The notes: generated by a model not told the origin, from the letters alone. 64,000 bases of DNA from Crocinitomicaceae bacterium (GCA_029251865.1 JAQXCN010000031.1:27395-91394); one strand, 5' to 3'. Numbered from the stretch's first letter, positions 52,394 through 61,482 are shown. Numbers and translations: made by a program.

Positions 52394-55231
52394 CTAGTAT
52401 CTCGTGTATTTCATTCGACATGCAACACCTTCAATAACCGCTTGTAAAACATATACACCATTTGCAGTAAAAGATAAATCTACAGCATTTGTATGCTTCT
52501 CTATCACCGAATTGTAAATGGTTTGACCCTGAATATTTAATATTTCAAATGTCGTTCCCACAGCCATTCCCTCAATGAAAAACAAACCTTCATTTGGATT
52601 TGGATAGAGTTTAATGTCATAATAGGCAAAATCAGAAACCGTTGCACAAGGCTCAACCGTTATTTCGATACTGCTTTGTCCTGTGCAATCATTTTCATCT
52701 GTAAAAGATCCCGTAATAACATGCGTCCCTACCCCAGCAACCTGAGGATTAAAGACAGTCCCATTTGCTCCTGGACCTGAGAACCCTACTCCGGAAGGTT
52801 CTCCATAAAGCTGAACTAAACCATCACTTACACAAACAATATTGTCCGAATCATTTGTCGTTATTTCTACCACAGGTGCTGGATTTACCAAAATAGTCTG
52901 CACTGTTGAGTTAGAACCGAATTGGTTTGAAACCGTTAAGGTTACAACATAGGCTCCAGCACCTTCAAATAGATGCGTTGGGTTTTGCGCAGAAGAAGTT
53001 GACCCATCATCGAAGTCCCATTCCCAATCCGTTGGCTGCTCTGAAGAAAAATCATTAAAGGAAACCTCTGATCCAGAACAAATCTCAAATGTAGATGGTG
53101 TAAATGAAGCTTCAGGGGCAATACCTTGAGGCGCTTCATTGTAAAACACTTTGAAATCATCAAAATAGAAACCATCTTCTGTAACACCTCCATCAGAACG
53201 AAGTCTGAACCTAACATCAATGACTTGACCAAGATAATCACTCAAATTAATGTCTTCCAATACCCAATTCGAAACTACACCTTCATAAACTGGTTCACCA
53301 TCCGGCTGAACACTTCCATTGTTATCCGTTCCCGGCACTGTATATTGACCACATTGACCAATCCATGAATTACCACCATCTGTGGAAACTTGAAATTGAA
53401 CGTAATCATAATTTGCCTCGATATCCCATTTTGCATAAAAAGTAATTTTCGCCGAAATCGCATTGGTCAAATCTATTTCTGGATTATAGTAAAGACTTTT
53501 GGTTTGGTTATTTGAATAGTTCCCGTTAGGTGAGTCTGTAAAAGACTTATTAGGAGAGACATAGGTAGCATTCGTTGTGCCCCAATTTCCTGACCAATTG
53601 TTTGTATTCGTAGCATCTTCTAAAGCCTGAAGTGTAATTGCACCATATGTTTTTATTATCGTATCTTTTTTAATCCAGAGACCGTTATCCGTTTTCAGAA
53701 TAAACTTGACTTCATCTCCGAATTGAATACCTGCATTGAGCACATATGAAATTGTTCCATTTTGTTCTTCAGTAGGATTTAAATTGTAAACGATTGGATT
53801 GCCTATACTACTTATATTCAATAGAGGTTCAATAGATACCGTAACAGGTCCAGACTCTCTTCCGTATCTTTTCGCTGAATGGTTAAAGTCTCCTGAAAGT
53901 GTCGCAACTACTCCAGCATCAGTGTCCTTAACCACCACATAATTTCTTGATACATGCGCTAAGACCAGGTTGGAAAAAACCATTTCTTGACAAGTTGGAT
54001 TGATACTATTCGTACCTGGCCAAAAAGAAGTACCTACCTCCGGAGTATGCGCAAACACAGTATCTTTTTGTCCTTGGCCGATATCCTCCTTATACATGTA
54101 ATCATCTGAATCACCTGAAGCGGGATAAAGACCAGAACTTTTGAATGCAGGATATGCGTTGTACTCGCACATGTGATTCGTATAATCTTGAATGTAATCA
54201 TGATGATCTGCAAATTCCTCATCTGTTGTTCCAATAGGAAATAAAATGGCAGGAGAATAACTGTGAGCATTAAAAGCAGTCTCAAAATCATAGGTTTCAA
54301 CCAACCACTTCATAGCTTGTGTTTCTGGCTCGGAGAAAGGACCCGTACCACAATAAACATCGCTGTTTGTATTAAAACTAATACCCGTCGTTCCCCAACC
54401 GTAAGAATAATTCCTATTTAAATCAACACCATAGTTGTTGCTGTTTGGATGATCACGACGATTTTTACGCCACATACCGCCACCATTGGGGTCTGTTTGT
54501 TCATTGTAGATGTAGCCATCCGGATTTAGGCAAGGCACAAAAAACATACGGGTGTGGTCTACGAGGTAAGTTACCTCATCATCAGAACCGTAATTCTCAA
54601 GTAAATACCACATAAAAAAGATGGTTTCCATGAGGCTCATTGGCTCTCTTGCGTGATGAATAGCCGAATAAAGAACATTTGGTTCATTCGCCTCGTTTGA
54701 CCCTGGATTATCAGATAATTTCACATGATAAATAGGTCTATTATTATAAGTTTCAAAGTTTGAAATTGGACTTCTTTCCGTTATTAAACTTGGATATTGT
54801 GCATGCATTGCATCTAATTCAGCTAGCATCTCATCATAGGTCAAATAACCACCCATTGAACCGAGATTAAAATTTGAAGGAACTGCAGGTTCGAATCCGA
54901 CAGTACCTCCCGAACCTCCTGAGCAATCCGTATTTTTCAAATAAGGATGCGCCGAAGGTTTACTTAACCTTTTTTTGTAAAAGGTCTTGACATCATCAAT
55001 TTCAATTTCATAAGAATAGCCGTACGCATCAAGAATATTGATTTCTTCTTCCGACAGGTCGGTTATAATAAAAGTGTTCTTCTTTCTAATTCCGTGATCG
55101 ACAGCAACACCTAGATTGGCGATTTGACGCAACTCTTGATTGTTCGCATTTACCTTTACTCTAGAGTATTTTTGGGCTGAAACAAAAGGTGTTATGGCTA
55201 ATATTAAAACAAGGGAAAGAATCGTTTTCAT
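52394..55231 (-). CDS. Secreted M14 zinc carboxypeptidase with PKD domain and T9SS type A sorting domain
   Basis: A 945-residue protein from the ATG at 55231; a TTG 14 codons upstream is in frame but would spoil the signal peptide (MKTILSLVLILAITPFVSAQ). The propeptide region is followed by the M14 peptidase: zinc ligands HHAREP (His193, Glu196), LNPDGYIYN, GVDLNRNYSYGWG, FNAHSYSP (third zinc ligand) and the catalytic Glu in HTPEVGTSFW. Then come a beta-sandwich (about 555-700), a PKD domain (WEWDFDDGS) and a C-terminal sorting domain (LYPNPNEGLFFIEG). It is secreted by T9SS and may be processed to release peptidase activity. Confidence 0.93.
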   Translation of the reverse strand: MKTILSLVLILAITPFVSAQKYSRVKVNANNQELRQIANLGVAVDHGIRKKNTFIITDLSEEEINILDAYGYSYEIEIDDVKTFYKKRLSKPSAHPYLKNTDCSGGSGGTVGFEPAVPSNFNLGSMGGYLTYDEMLAELDAMHAQYPSLITERSPISNFETYNNRPIYHVKLSDNPGSNEANEPNVLYSAIHHAREPMSLMETIFFMWYLLENYGSDDEVTYLVDHTRMFFVPCLNPDGYIYNEQTDPNGGGMWRKNRRDHPNSNNYGVDLNRNYSYGWGTTGISFNTNSDVYCGTGPFSEPETQAMKWLVETYDFETAFNAHSYSPAILFPIGTTDEEFADHHDYIQDYTNHMCEYNAYPAFKSSGLYPASGDSDDYMYKEDIGQGQKDTVFAHTPEVGTSFWPGTNSINPTCQEMVFSNLVLAHVSRNYVVVKDTDAGVVATLSGDFNHSAKRYGRESGPVTVSIEPLLNISSIGNPIVYNLNPTEEQNGTISYVLNAGIQFGDEVKFILKTDNGLWIKKDTIIKTYGAITLQALEDATNTNNWSGNWGTTNATYVSPNKSFTDSPNGNYSNNQTKSLYYNPEIDLTNAISAKITFYAKWDIEANYDYVQFQVSTDGGNSWIGQCGQYTVPGTDNNGSVQPDGEPVYEGVVSNWVLEDINLSDYLGQVIDVRFRLRSDGGVTEDGFYFDDFKVFYNEAPQGIAPEASFTPSTFEICSGSEVSFNDFSSEQPTDWEWDFDDGSTSSAQNPTHLFEGAGAYVVTLTVSNQFGSNSTVQTILVNPAPVVEITTNDSDNIVCVSDGLVQLYGEPSGVGFSGPGANGTVFNPQVAGVGTHVITGSFTDENDCTGQSSIEITVEPCATVSDFAYYDIKLYPNPNEGLFFIEGMAVGTTFEILNIQGQTIYNSVIEKHTNAVDLSFTANGVYVLQAVIEGVACRMKYTRY

Positions 55232-55239
55232 GTAATTGG

Positions 55240-55261
55240 TTTTGGTATAGTTTTGGTATAG
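55240..55261. repeat. Tandem 11-base direct repeat (TTTTGGTATAG twice) upstream of the M14 peptidase gene
   Basis: Two perfect, abutting copies at 55240-55250 and 55251-55261, 9 to 30 bases before the peptidase ATG on the reverse strand and in the divergent region shared with the SBBP-repeat gene. A forward TAnnTTTG match (TAGTTTTG, 55248-55255) spans the junction. It could be an operator or a replication-slippage duplication. Confidence 0.75.
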
Positions 55262-55368
55262 TGAAGTACACAAAGAAACGAAAAAGCGAGAAAACCTACA
55301 AGTTCAAGGCTATTTGCATGTAGAATATGAGGCAACTAATTGAGTAACGAAGTGTTTATATAATAGAA

Positions 55369-58300
55369 ATGATTGTTTTTCGTTGTAACTTAGACTTAAT
55401 GAGGCTTTTCTCCCTATTCGCTTTTATCTTTTGTGCTTCTACACTGTTCGCTCAAAAGGTTTGGATGACCCCAAATATGGGGCAATGGGATAACCGTATC
55501 GATTATTCTGTAGAACTCGACCTTGGTAAGCTATACATTCAGAATGACGGAATGTATTTCTTCCTTACAGATTTCATGACCCATAATCATTCTCATCAGG
55601 AGGATCATGACCATCAAGATGAACAAGAGAAAAAAAAACGAGTACATGCCATTCATCAAAAATTCTTAAATCACAATGCTGCCTCTAGCCAGGTAACTTC
55701 AGCCCCTTCATTGGACTATAAAAATTATATTCTAGGTACAGATTCATCAAAATGGAAAAGCCATATTTATTCATATACTGATGTCGAGTACACTAATTTT
55801 TATGACGATATTGACCTCGTTTACAAGGGAGGAAATGGCCAACTTAGTTATAACTTTTTAGTTAAACCTGGAGCAAATATTTCCGAAATCAATTGGGTGT
55901 TTAAAGGAGCTAAAGACATAAAGATCGAAGCAGGTAATTTGATCATTGAAAATCAATTTGGAGCAATCAAGCAATCCGCTCCTTTGGCTTGGGAAATAGA
56001 TTCTTTGAATCACAAAAAACCCATTCCTATTTCGTTCGAACAAAATGGAGACGCCTTTTCGTTTGTAATGACCGAAGGTTACGACGCGACAAAAACAATA
56101 TATATCGACCCAAGCCTGACATTCTCTACCTTTTCTGGTGCAATATCCGATAATTGGGGTTTCACAGCGACTCCTGATATTTATGGGAATTTATTTGGCG
56201 GCGGTATTGTTATGGGTTCACAATATCCTGTAACCACAGGCGCCTACGATGTTACATATCAGGGCGGTCAAGGAACTATTGCTACTGACATAGGTATTAC
56301 CAAATTCAATGCACAAGGAACAACTCTGCTTTACTCCACTTTCATTGGTGGTAGCGGAAATGAAACGCCTCATAGCCTCGTTTGTGCTGAAAACGGAGAG
56401 CTCTTTATTTATGGCGTTACGGGCTCAACTGATTTCCCGATGTCTGGGGCGTCTTTCGACAATATTTTTGGCGGGGGTCCATCAGTAACAGAGAATAGTA
56501 TTAACTTTTTAGGTGCCGATATTTACATTGCGAGACTCAGTCCATCGGGCGCAAATTTACTCGCCTCAACTTACCTTGGCGGAACGGACAATGATGGACT
56601 CAATCTTGATAACCTGCATATGAATTACGGAGATCAATTTCGAGGTGAAATCATGCTAGACGAAAACAACAATGTGTACGTCGCAAGTACGACATATTCC
56701 TCAGATTTTCCGTTAAGCAATCCACAACAGGCAACGCTCAACGGTTTACAAGACGCTGTACTTTTTAAAATGCCGCCAGGACTCAATTCGCTTTCGTGGA
56801 GCACCTACTTTGGTGGTGTTGGACTCGAGTCTGGCAACTCGATTCAAGTCAATGATGCACTTGGCGAACTTTGTATAGCAGGAGGGACAAATTCAAATGG
56901 TTTATTCAATCAAGGTAATGACCTTACTTTCGATGGAGGAATTTCTGATGGTTACATTGCAAAATTCGATGCAAATACAGGCAGTCTCATCTCTGGTACA
57001 TACATGGGATCTTTTGAATACGACCAGGCCTATTTTGTTCAATATGACATAGACGCTAATATTTATGTTTATGGCCAGACCGAATCTTCCTGGGAAATAA
57101 CAAGTGGGTGCTTTGGCTCACCAAACTCCGGACAATTTGTTCGGAAATATGACGCCTCATTGAATAATATAGAATGGACAACGATGATTGGGGCAGGTAC
57201 AGGAGATGTAGAAATTTCACCTACGGCCTTTTTAGTCTCTGATTGTTATGATATTTATTTGGCGGGTTGGGGAGGTACCTTGAATCAAGGAATAATTTCT
57301 AATTCATCTACTAATGGATTCTTGGTGACAAATGATGCCCACCAGACTCAAACCAATGGTAGTAATTTCTATATCGCTGTTCTTGGTCAAGATGCCGCGA
57401 ATCTCAAGTATGCAACATTTATGGGAGGTCTAAATAGCAGCTCTAATCATGTTGATGGCGGAACAAGTAGATTCGACAAGTCTGGGCGCATTTATCATGC
57501 CGTGTGCGGTGCATGTGGTGGAAATCCGACAGGATTTACGACCACCAATGGAGCATTTGCTGAAACGAATCAAGGGTCAAATTGTAATATGGCCACTTTT
57601 AAATTTGAACTTAGCACGATTGAGGCCGCAGCAGCGCAACCTGAGCCCTTAATTTGCATCCCACAATCTGTGTTTTTTCAAAATGACAGTGAAAATGGGA
57701 ATGCTTATTTCTGGACCTTTGGAGACGGTGGCACTTCAACTGAGGAAGAACCCATATATCAATACAATCAGCCGGGAACATACGAGGTTCAGCTTGTGGT
57801 ATCTGACACTTCAGGATGCTTTAGCTCTGATTCAGTAACTATTTTCGTGAATATCGGGGCATTTGAAGGTGGTGTTGTTGAACCAATCGCTCCTATATGT
57901 CCTGGGTCAAGCTATGAGCTTGAAGCTTATGGAGGAGCCAATTATCAATGGGCACCAGCGAATTTACTAGACGATCCAACGTCGTCAAGTCCGATTGCTA
58001 CGGTAAATGAAACAACTACGTTTACCGTTACTGTTTCTGATACTTGCGGTTCACAAACACTTGAAGTAACACTTGAAGTCTTCAACAACAGCATCGGTAT
58101 AACTGCAGAATCAAGTCTCTGCCTAGGAAACAGTATTACCCTCGAAGCGACCGGAGAAGGAACCGTTTCGTGGAGCCCAACAACCTTTTTAGACGATCCT
58201 AACTCCTTCACTCCTATTTGCACGCCTGACTCAACAATTACCTATGTTGCAACAATTACGACTTCTAACGGATGTATAAATTATGACACAACAACCGTTG

Positions 58301-59268
58301 ATGTCTATTTTGAACTTCCAATTCCAGATATCGATGACGAAATCGGTGTTTGTCTTGGTAGCCAATATGCGGTTATTGCAAACGGAGGTGATTCCTATCA
58401 ATGGCTTGCTGATCCAAATTTGATTAGCTCAGAGGGACCGATAGCGATTATAGAACCCACTGAAAATCAATGGTTCTATGTGGAGATAGGCAATGCCTGC
58501 GGTATTATACTAGATTCCGTATTTGCAAACGTAATAGAAATTGAGATTGAAGCTGGTAACGATACAATTATATGTCCTCGAGAGCAAGCGTTCTTATGGG
58601 CTGAAGGAGCGGATTTTTACCAGTGGCTTCCGGCCAATACAATAGTCAATCAATTTGGGAATCAGGTAACGGTCGCTCCACTGAGCTCGACAGAATATAC
58701 AGTAATAGGTATAGATGAAAATGAATGTAGAGACACTGCCTTTGTCAATGTGGATTTATTTGCCTACCCTTCGTTTGAAACTACCAATGATGTTTTGGCC
58801 TTCTATGGTGATCAAATTCAGTTGAATGCATTTTCAAGTCAGTTGGGAAGTTATATCTGGTCACCAGCAGAATACCTAACCTGCATACATTGTGACGATC
58901 CAATTGCGACTCCTAATCAAGAGATAACTTATAGAGTCACCTTCACAAATTTAGATGGATGTTCATCAGATGAATTCATTAATATAACCTATGACGCAGT
59001 TCTATATGTGCCAAATACCTTCACGCCTGACAATAATGGTTTGAATGAAACTTTTCAAATATCAGGAGGCAATCTTAAAGAAATGGAATGCCTGATCTTT
59101 AATAGATGGGGAGAATTATTATATACGATGACTGAACCCTATCAAACATGGGATGGAACCTATATGGGTAAACCTTGCCAGGATGGAACCTATATATGGA
59201 AGCTCACCTACACCGATTTCGTGAACAAACAATATCAATTGAGTGGACACGTTAACTTGATTAGGTAA
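55369..59268 (+). CDS. Secreted SBBP-repeat protein with PKD/Ig-like domains and T9SS type B sorting domain
   Basis: A protein of 1299 residues. An alternative ATG at 55399 gives a more canonical signal peptide (MRLFSLFAFIFCASTLFAQ). After it comes a DUF7948-type domain (WMTPNMGQWDNRIDY) interrupted by a His-rich stretch (about 75-105). Beta-propeller SBBP repeats follow (LLYSTFIGGSGNE, LLASTYLGGTDNDG, LSWSTYFGGVGLESG, LKYATFMGGL), then a PKD domain (FWTFGDGGTS) and several Ig-like repeats (YQWAPANLLDDP, VSWSPTTFLDDP, YQWLADP). The C-terminal domain (VPNTFTPDNNGLNE, LIFNRWGELL, GTYIWKL) is of gliding type B. It is displayed on the surface. Confidence 0.88.
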   Translation: MIVFRCNLDLMRLFSLFAFIFCASTLFAQKVWMTPNMGQWDNRIDYSVELDLGKLYIQNDGMYFFLTDFMTHNHSHQEDHDHQDEQEKKKRVHAIHQKFLNHNAASSQVTSAPSLDYKNYILGTDSSKWKSHIYSYTDVEYTNFYDDIDLVYKGGNGQLSYNFLVKPGANISEINWVFKGAKDIKIEAGNLIIENQFGAIKQSAPLAWEIDSLNHKKPIPISFEQNGDAFSFVMTEGYDATKTIYIDPSLTFSTFSGAISDNWGFTATPDIYGNLFGGGIVMGSQYPVTTGAYDVTYQGGQGTIATDIGITKFNAQGTTLLYSTFIGGSGNETPHSLVCAENGELFIYGVTGSTDFPMSGASFDNIFGGGPSVTENSINFLGADIYIARLSPSGANLLASTYLGGTDNDGLNLDNLHMNYGDQFRGEIMLDENNNVYVASTTYSSDFPLSNPQQATLNGLQDAVLFKMPPGLNSLSWSTYFGGVGLESGNSIQVNDALGELCIAGGTNSNGLFNQGNDLTFDGGISDGYIAKFDANTGSLISGTYMGSFEYDQAYFVQYDIDANIYVYGQTESSWEITSGCFGSPNSGQFVRKYDASLNNIEWTTMIGAGTGDVEISPTAFLVSDCYDIYLAGWGGTLNQGIISNSSTNGFLVTNDAHQTQTNGSNFYIAVLGQDAANLKYATFMGGLNSSSNHVDGGTSRFDKSGRIYHAVCGACGGNPTGFTTTNGAFAETNQGSNCNMATFKFELSTIEAAAAQPEPLICIPQSVFFQNDSENGNAYFWTFGDGGTSTEEEPIYQYNQPGTYEVQLVVSDTSGCFSSDSVTIFVNIGAFEGGVVEPIAPICPGSSYELEAYGGANYQWAPANLLDDPTSSSPIATVNETTTFTVTVSDTCGSQTLEVTLEVFNNSIGITAESSLCLGNSITLEATGEGTVSWSPTTFLDDPNSFTPICTPDSTITYVATITTSNGCINYDTTTVDVYFELPIPDIDDEIGVCLGSQYAVIANGGDSYQWLADPNLISSEGPIAIIEPTENQWFYVEIGNACGIILDSVFANVIEIEIEAGNDTIICPREQAFLWAEGADFYQWLPANTIVNQFGNQVTVAPLSSTEYTVIGIDENECRDTAFVNVDLFAYPSFETTNDVLAFYGDQIQLNAFSSQLGSYIWSPAEYLTCIHCDDPIATPNQEITYRVTFTNLDGCSSDEFINITYDAVLYVPNTFTPDNNGLNETFQISGGNLKEMECLIFNRWGELLYTMTEPYQTWDGTYMGKPCQDGTYIWKLTYTDFVNKQYQLSGHVNLIR

Positions 59269-59273
59269 ATTTG
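59266..59273 (+). promoter_or_regulatory. Candidate -7 element (TAAATTTG) overlapping the preceding stop codon
   Basis: A perfect TAnnTTTG followed by CA, in which the first three bases are the TAA stop of the SBBP-repeat gene. The MBL gene ATG is 5 bases further. A TTG is found 24 bases upstream, a longer spacing than usual. Confidence 0.4.
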
Positions 59274-59278
59274 CAATT

Positions 59279-59926
59279 ATGAGTTTAAAGGTCGTTTCAT
59301 TCCAATTCAACGGATTTCAGGAAAACACATATCTAGTAGTATCTCCATCCAAGAACTGCGTGATTATTGACCCTGGATGTTATGAAAGTCATGAAGAAAA
59401 AACACTATTTGAATATATAGAAGTAAACGATTTACGTCCTTTAGCACTCTTGAATACACATGCACATATTGATCATATTTTGGGAAATGCAGCGGTCAAA
59501 GAAAAATTTAATATTCCCTTTTATCTTCACAAAGATGACTTACAAACACTTCTATCTGTTAAAAACTATGCTGCTGTCTACGGTTTTCAGGGCTACAAAG
59601 CCTCTCCAGAACCCGATTTCTTTTTGGAAGGGAACAGTACAATAAGCTTTGAAGATATTTCTTTTAAGGTCTTATTTACGCCCGGGCACGCACCTGGACA
59701 TGTGGTTTTTTACAATGAAACAAATCAGTTTGTCATCAATGGAGATGTGCTTTTCAATGGTAGTTTTGGCCGAGTGGATTTACCTGGAGGAGATATTAAT
59801 ACGCTAAAAAACTCTATTTTTGATGTAATGTTTAAGCTCCCTGAGAACACTTCCGTTTATTGCGGCCATGGACCAGAAACAACAATAGGACAAGAAAAAG
59901 CGACAAATTACATCCATCAATTTTAG
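59279..59926 (+). CDS. MBL-fold metallo-hydrolase (glyoxalase II-like)
   Basis: A 215-residue cytosolic hydrolase. The metal motif THAHIDH (60-66) binds two zinc ions, with later ligands in FTPGHAPGHVVFY and NGDVLFNGSFGRVD, and the C-terminal CGHGPETT. This is the common glyoxalase II/persulfide-dioxygenase-like clan, whose substrates are often thioesters. The exact reaction is not clear. The downstream glycosyltransferase begins 2 bases after its stop. Confidence 0.9.
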   Translation: MSLKVVSFQFNGFQENTYLVVSPSKNCVIIDPGCYESHEEKTLFEYIEVNDLRPLALLNTHAHIDHILGNAAVKEKFNIPFYLHKDDLQTLLSVKNYAAVYGFQGYKASPEPDFFLEGNSTISFEDISFKVLFTPGHAPGHVVFYNETNQFVINGDVLFNGSFGRVDLPGGDINTLKNSIFDVMFKLPENTSVYCGHGPETTIGQEKATNYIHQF

Positions 59927-59928
59927 AT

Positions 59929-61047
59929 TTGAACATAGCAATAAATTGTAGGAACCTCTTAAAAGGTAAACTTGAGGGGTTTGGGAATTATTCCCTTGAG
60001 CTCATCCAAAGGATATGTAAGGGTAATCCAGAGTACACTTTTTTATTAATCTTTGACAGGCCCTATGATTCATCATTTATATTCTCTGAAAACTGCAAAC
60101 CCATTATTGTCTCGCCACCAACAAGACATCCTTTTCTGAATATTTTTTGGGCCAATTTTTCACTTCCTAGAACACTTCGAAAGTATAAAGCAGATCTGTT
60201 TTGGTCACCAGATGGAATTTGTACTACTAAAACGAGTATTCCGCAAGTCATTACGATTCATGACATTAACTTTGAGCATTACCCTAAAGATACGCCGAGA
60301 CTTGTCAGCTGGTACTATAGAAGATTCTATCCGCTTTTTGCCCAGGAGGCACGTCATATTCTAACTGTTTCGGAATACTCCAAAAAGGATTTAGTAAGAA
60401 CCTATGGTATTGATAAAAAGAAAATAAGTGTTGTGCATAACGGGGTCTCTGAATTATTTAAGCCTTCAACAGATGCTGAACGTAGCGATTGTCAAACCAA
60501 GTATACAAATGGAAAAAAATACTTTGTATTTGTAGGCTCCATTCATCCTCGTAAAAATATTGAAAGGCTGGTCAAGGCATTTGAGCAGTTTTACCAAAAA
60601 AACAATACATTTCAATTACTGATTGTTGGTAGCAATATGTGGGGTGATAAAAAACTTGTCGTGCCCAATAGTATTTCACAGGCTGTAGGATTCACAGGGC
60701 ATGTTGAACTTGAAGAATTGACCAAAATCATGGCTGGCGCTTTCGCTTTTGTCTACCCGCCTTATTTTGAAGGATTTGGAATACCTCTAATTGAAGCTAT
60801 GAAATCAGGTGTCCCCGTACTTTCAAGTAACAAAACATGTCTTCCAGAAGTCGCAGGTGATGCCGCATTATTTTTTGATCCTTTTAATGTAAATGATATT
60901 GCAGAGAAATTAGAAATCATTTCTAATGATGAAACCTTGCGTGAAAATTTAATCGAAAAGGGATATCAGAAATCCCAAAATTACAATTGGGATAAGGCTG
61001 CAAAGCAGACATGGCAGACATTAGAAAAATTCATTAAGGCTCCATAG
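59929..61047 (+). CDS. Glycosyltransferase family 4 (GT-B), TTG start, overlapping tRNA-Arg
   Basis: A 372-residue glycosyltransferase. The best start is a TTG at 59929, 2 bases after the MBL gene stop, because it yields the typical N-terminus NIAINCRNLLKGKLEGFGNY of relatives; no ATG or GTG is suitably placed, and an upstream in-frame ATG at 59860 lies in the MBL gene. GT4 marks: VITIHDINFEHYP, ILTVSEYSKKDL, FVGSIHPRKNIERL and YPPYFEGFGIPLIEAMKSG, with the E-x7-E motif in the last block. It transfers a sugar from an activated donor in polysaccharide or glycolipid synthesis. The last 10 coding bases are inside tRNA-Arg. Confidence 0.85.
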   Translation: MNIAINCRNLLKGKLEGFGNYSLELIQRICKGNPEYTFLLIFDRPYDSSFIFSENCKPIIVSPPTRHPFLNIFWANFSLPRTLRKYKADLFWSPDGICTTKTSIPQVITIHDINFEHYPKDTPRLVSWYYRRFYPLFAQEARHILTVSEYSKKDLVRTYGIDKKKISVVHNGVSELFKPSTDAERSDCQTKYTNGKKYFVFVGSIHPRKNIERLVKAFEQFYQKNNTFQLLIVGSNMWGDKKLVVPNSISQAVGFTGHVELEELTKIMAGAFAFVYPPYFEGFGIPLIEAMKSGVPVLSSNKTCLPEVAGDAALFFDPFNVNDIAEKLEIISNDETLRENLIEKGYQKSQNYNWDKAAKQTWQTLEKFIKAP

Positions 61048-61109
61048 TTCAATGGATAGAATAGAAGTTTCCTAAACTTTAGATCCAGGTTCGATTCCTG
61101 GTGGAGCCA
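61038..61109 (+). tRNA. tRNA-Arg (anticodon CCT)
   Basis: Acceptor stem GGCTCCA/TGGAGCC, D arm GTTC/GAAT, anticodon stem GAAGT/ACTTT with loop TTCCTAA (anticodon CCT at 61071-61073), and T arm CCAGG/CCTGG with TTCGATT. The discriminator is A and CCA is not encoded. The stop codon of the upstream glycosyltransferase (TAG, 61045-61047) lies within the tRNA. Confidence 0.95.
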
Positions 61110-61110
61110 C

Positions 61111-61136
61111 AAAAAACCGACTCATATGAGTGGGTT
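61111..61136 (-). terminator. Intrinsic terminator for the small lipoprotein gene
   Basis: On the reverse strand a stem AACC-C-ACTC/GAGT-C-GGTT (one mismatch, ATAT loop) is followed by a run of T residues (61111-61116 read in reverse). It lies between the lipoprotein gene and the 3' end of tRNA-Arg, and would stop antisense transcription into the tRNA. Confidence 0.65.
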
Positions 61137-61168
61137 AATATAAATTCAAGATTTAGGTAGATAGTAAC

Positions 61169-61411
61169 CTATTTACAGGTACATGTTTGTTCAACAGATT
61201 GTTCAGTACCACCGACATTTTGTGTAAAACTGATTGTTCCCTGAATATTGTCGAGGTCTTCATCACAAACATCTGTATATTCAACTGATTGCGTATATGT
61301 CTGACCATCTTGGGTAATCGTTTGTGAACAGCTGCAGTCTTTACACTTATTACAAGACGTAAAAAAGAATATTGCTAAAGCAAGTGGTAATAAATTGAGT
61401 ATTTTTTTCAT
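61169..61411 (-). CDS. Small cysteine-rich lipoprotein
   Basis: An 80-residue protein. The lipoprotein signal ends FFTSC (Cys20). The mature part of about 60 residues has seven cysteines (20, 23, 26, 28, 49, 77, 79), in the clusters CNKCKDCSC and CTCK at the two ends, with a polar threonine/glutamine-rich middle. Small lipoproteins of this kind occur in Flavobacteriia without known function; metal binding or disulfide pairing is possible. It has its own terminator downstream. Confidence 0.7.
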   Translation of the reverse strand: MKKILNLLPLALAIFFFTSCNKCKDCSCSQTITQDGQTYTQSVEYTDVCDEDLDNIQGTISFTQNVGGTEQSVEQTCTCK

Positions 61412-61432
61412 GGCTTTTTTTTTACTAAAATA

Positions 61433-61453
61433 ATGATTTCACTTAAAAATCAT
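61433..61453 (-). terminator. Weak hairpin between two reverse-strand genes
   Basis: A seven-pair stem ATGATTT/AAATCAT with a 7-base loop, followed on the reverse strand by TATTTTAG. It sits after the stop of the propeller gene and before the small lipoprotein gene. It may act as a weak terminator or processing site. Confidence 0.35.
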
Positions 61454-61482
61454 CTTTTGTTAAAGACTCAATTTATTAAGAA

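Noticed and set aside
55232..55273. Upstream TTG start for the M14 peptidase
   Set aside because: It would place 14 polar residues before a perfect signal peptide and run through the tandem 11-base repeat.
61118..61134. Palindrome after tRNA-Arg as an integrase attachment site
   Set aside because: It is better explained as a terminator for the reverse-strand gene; there is no integrase and no second copy of the tRNA 3' end in the window.
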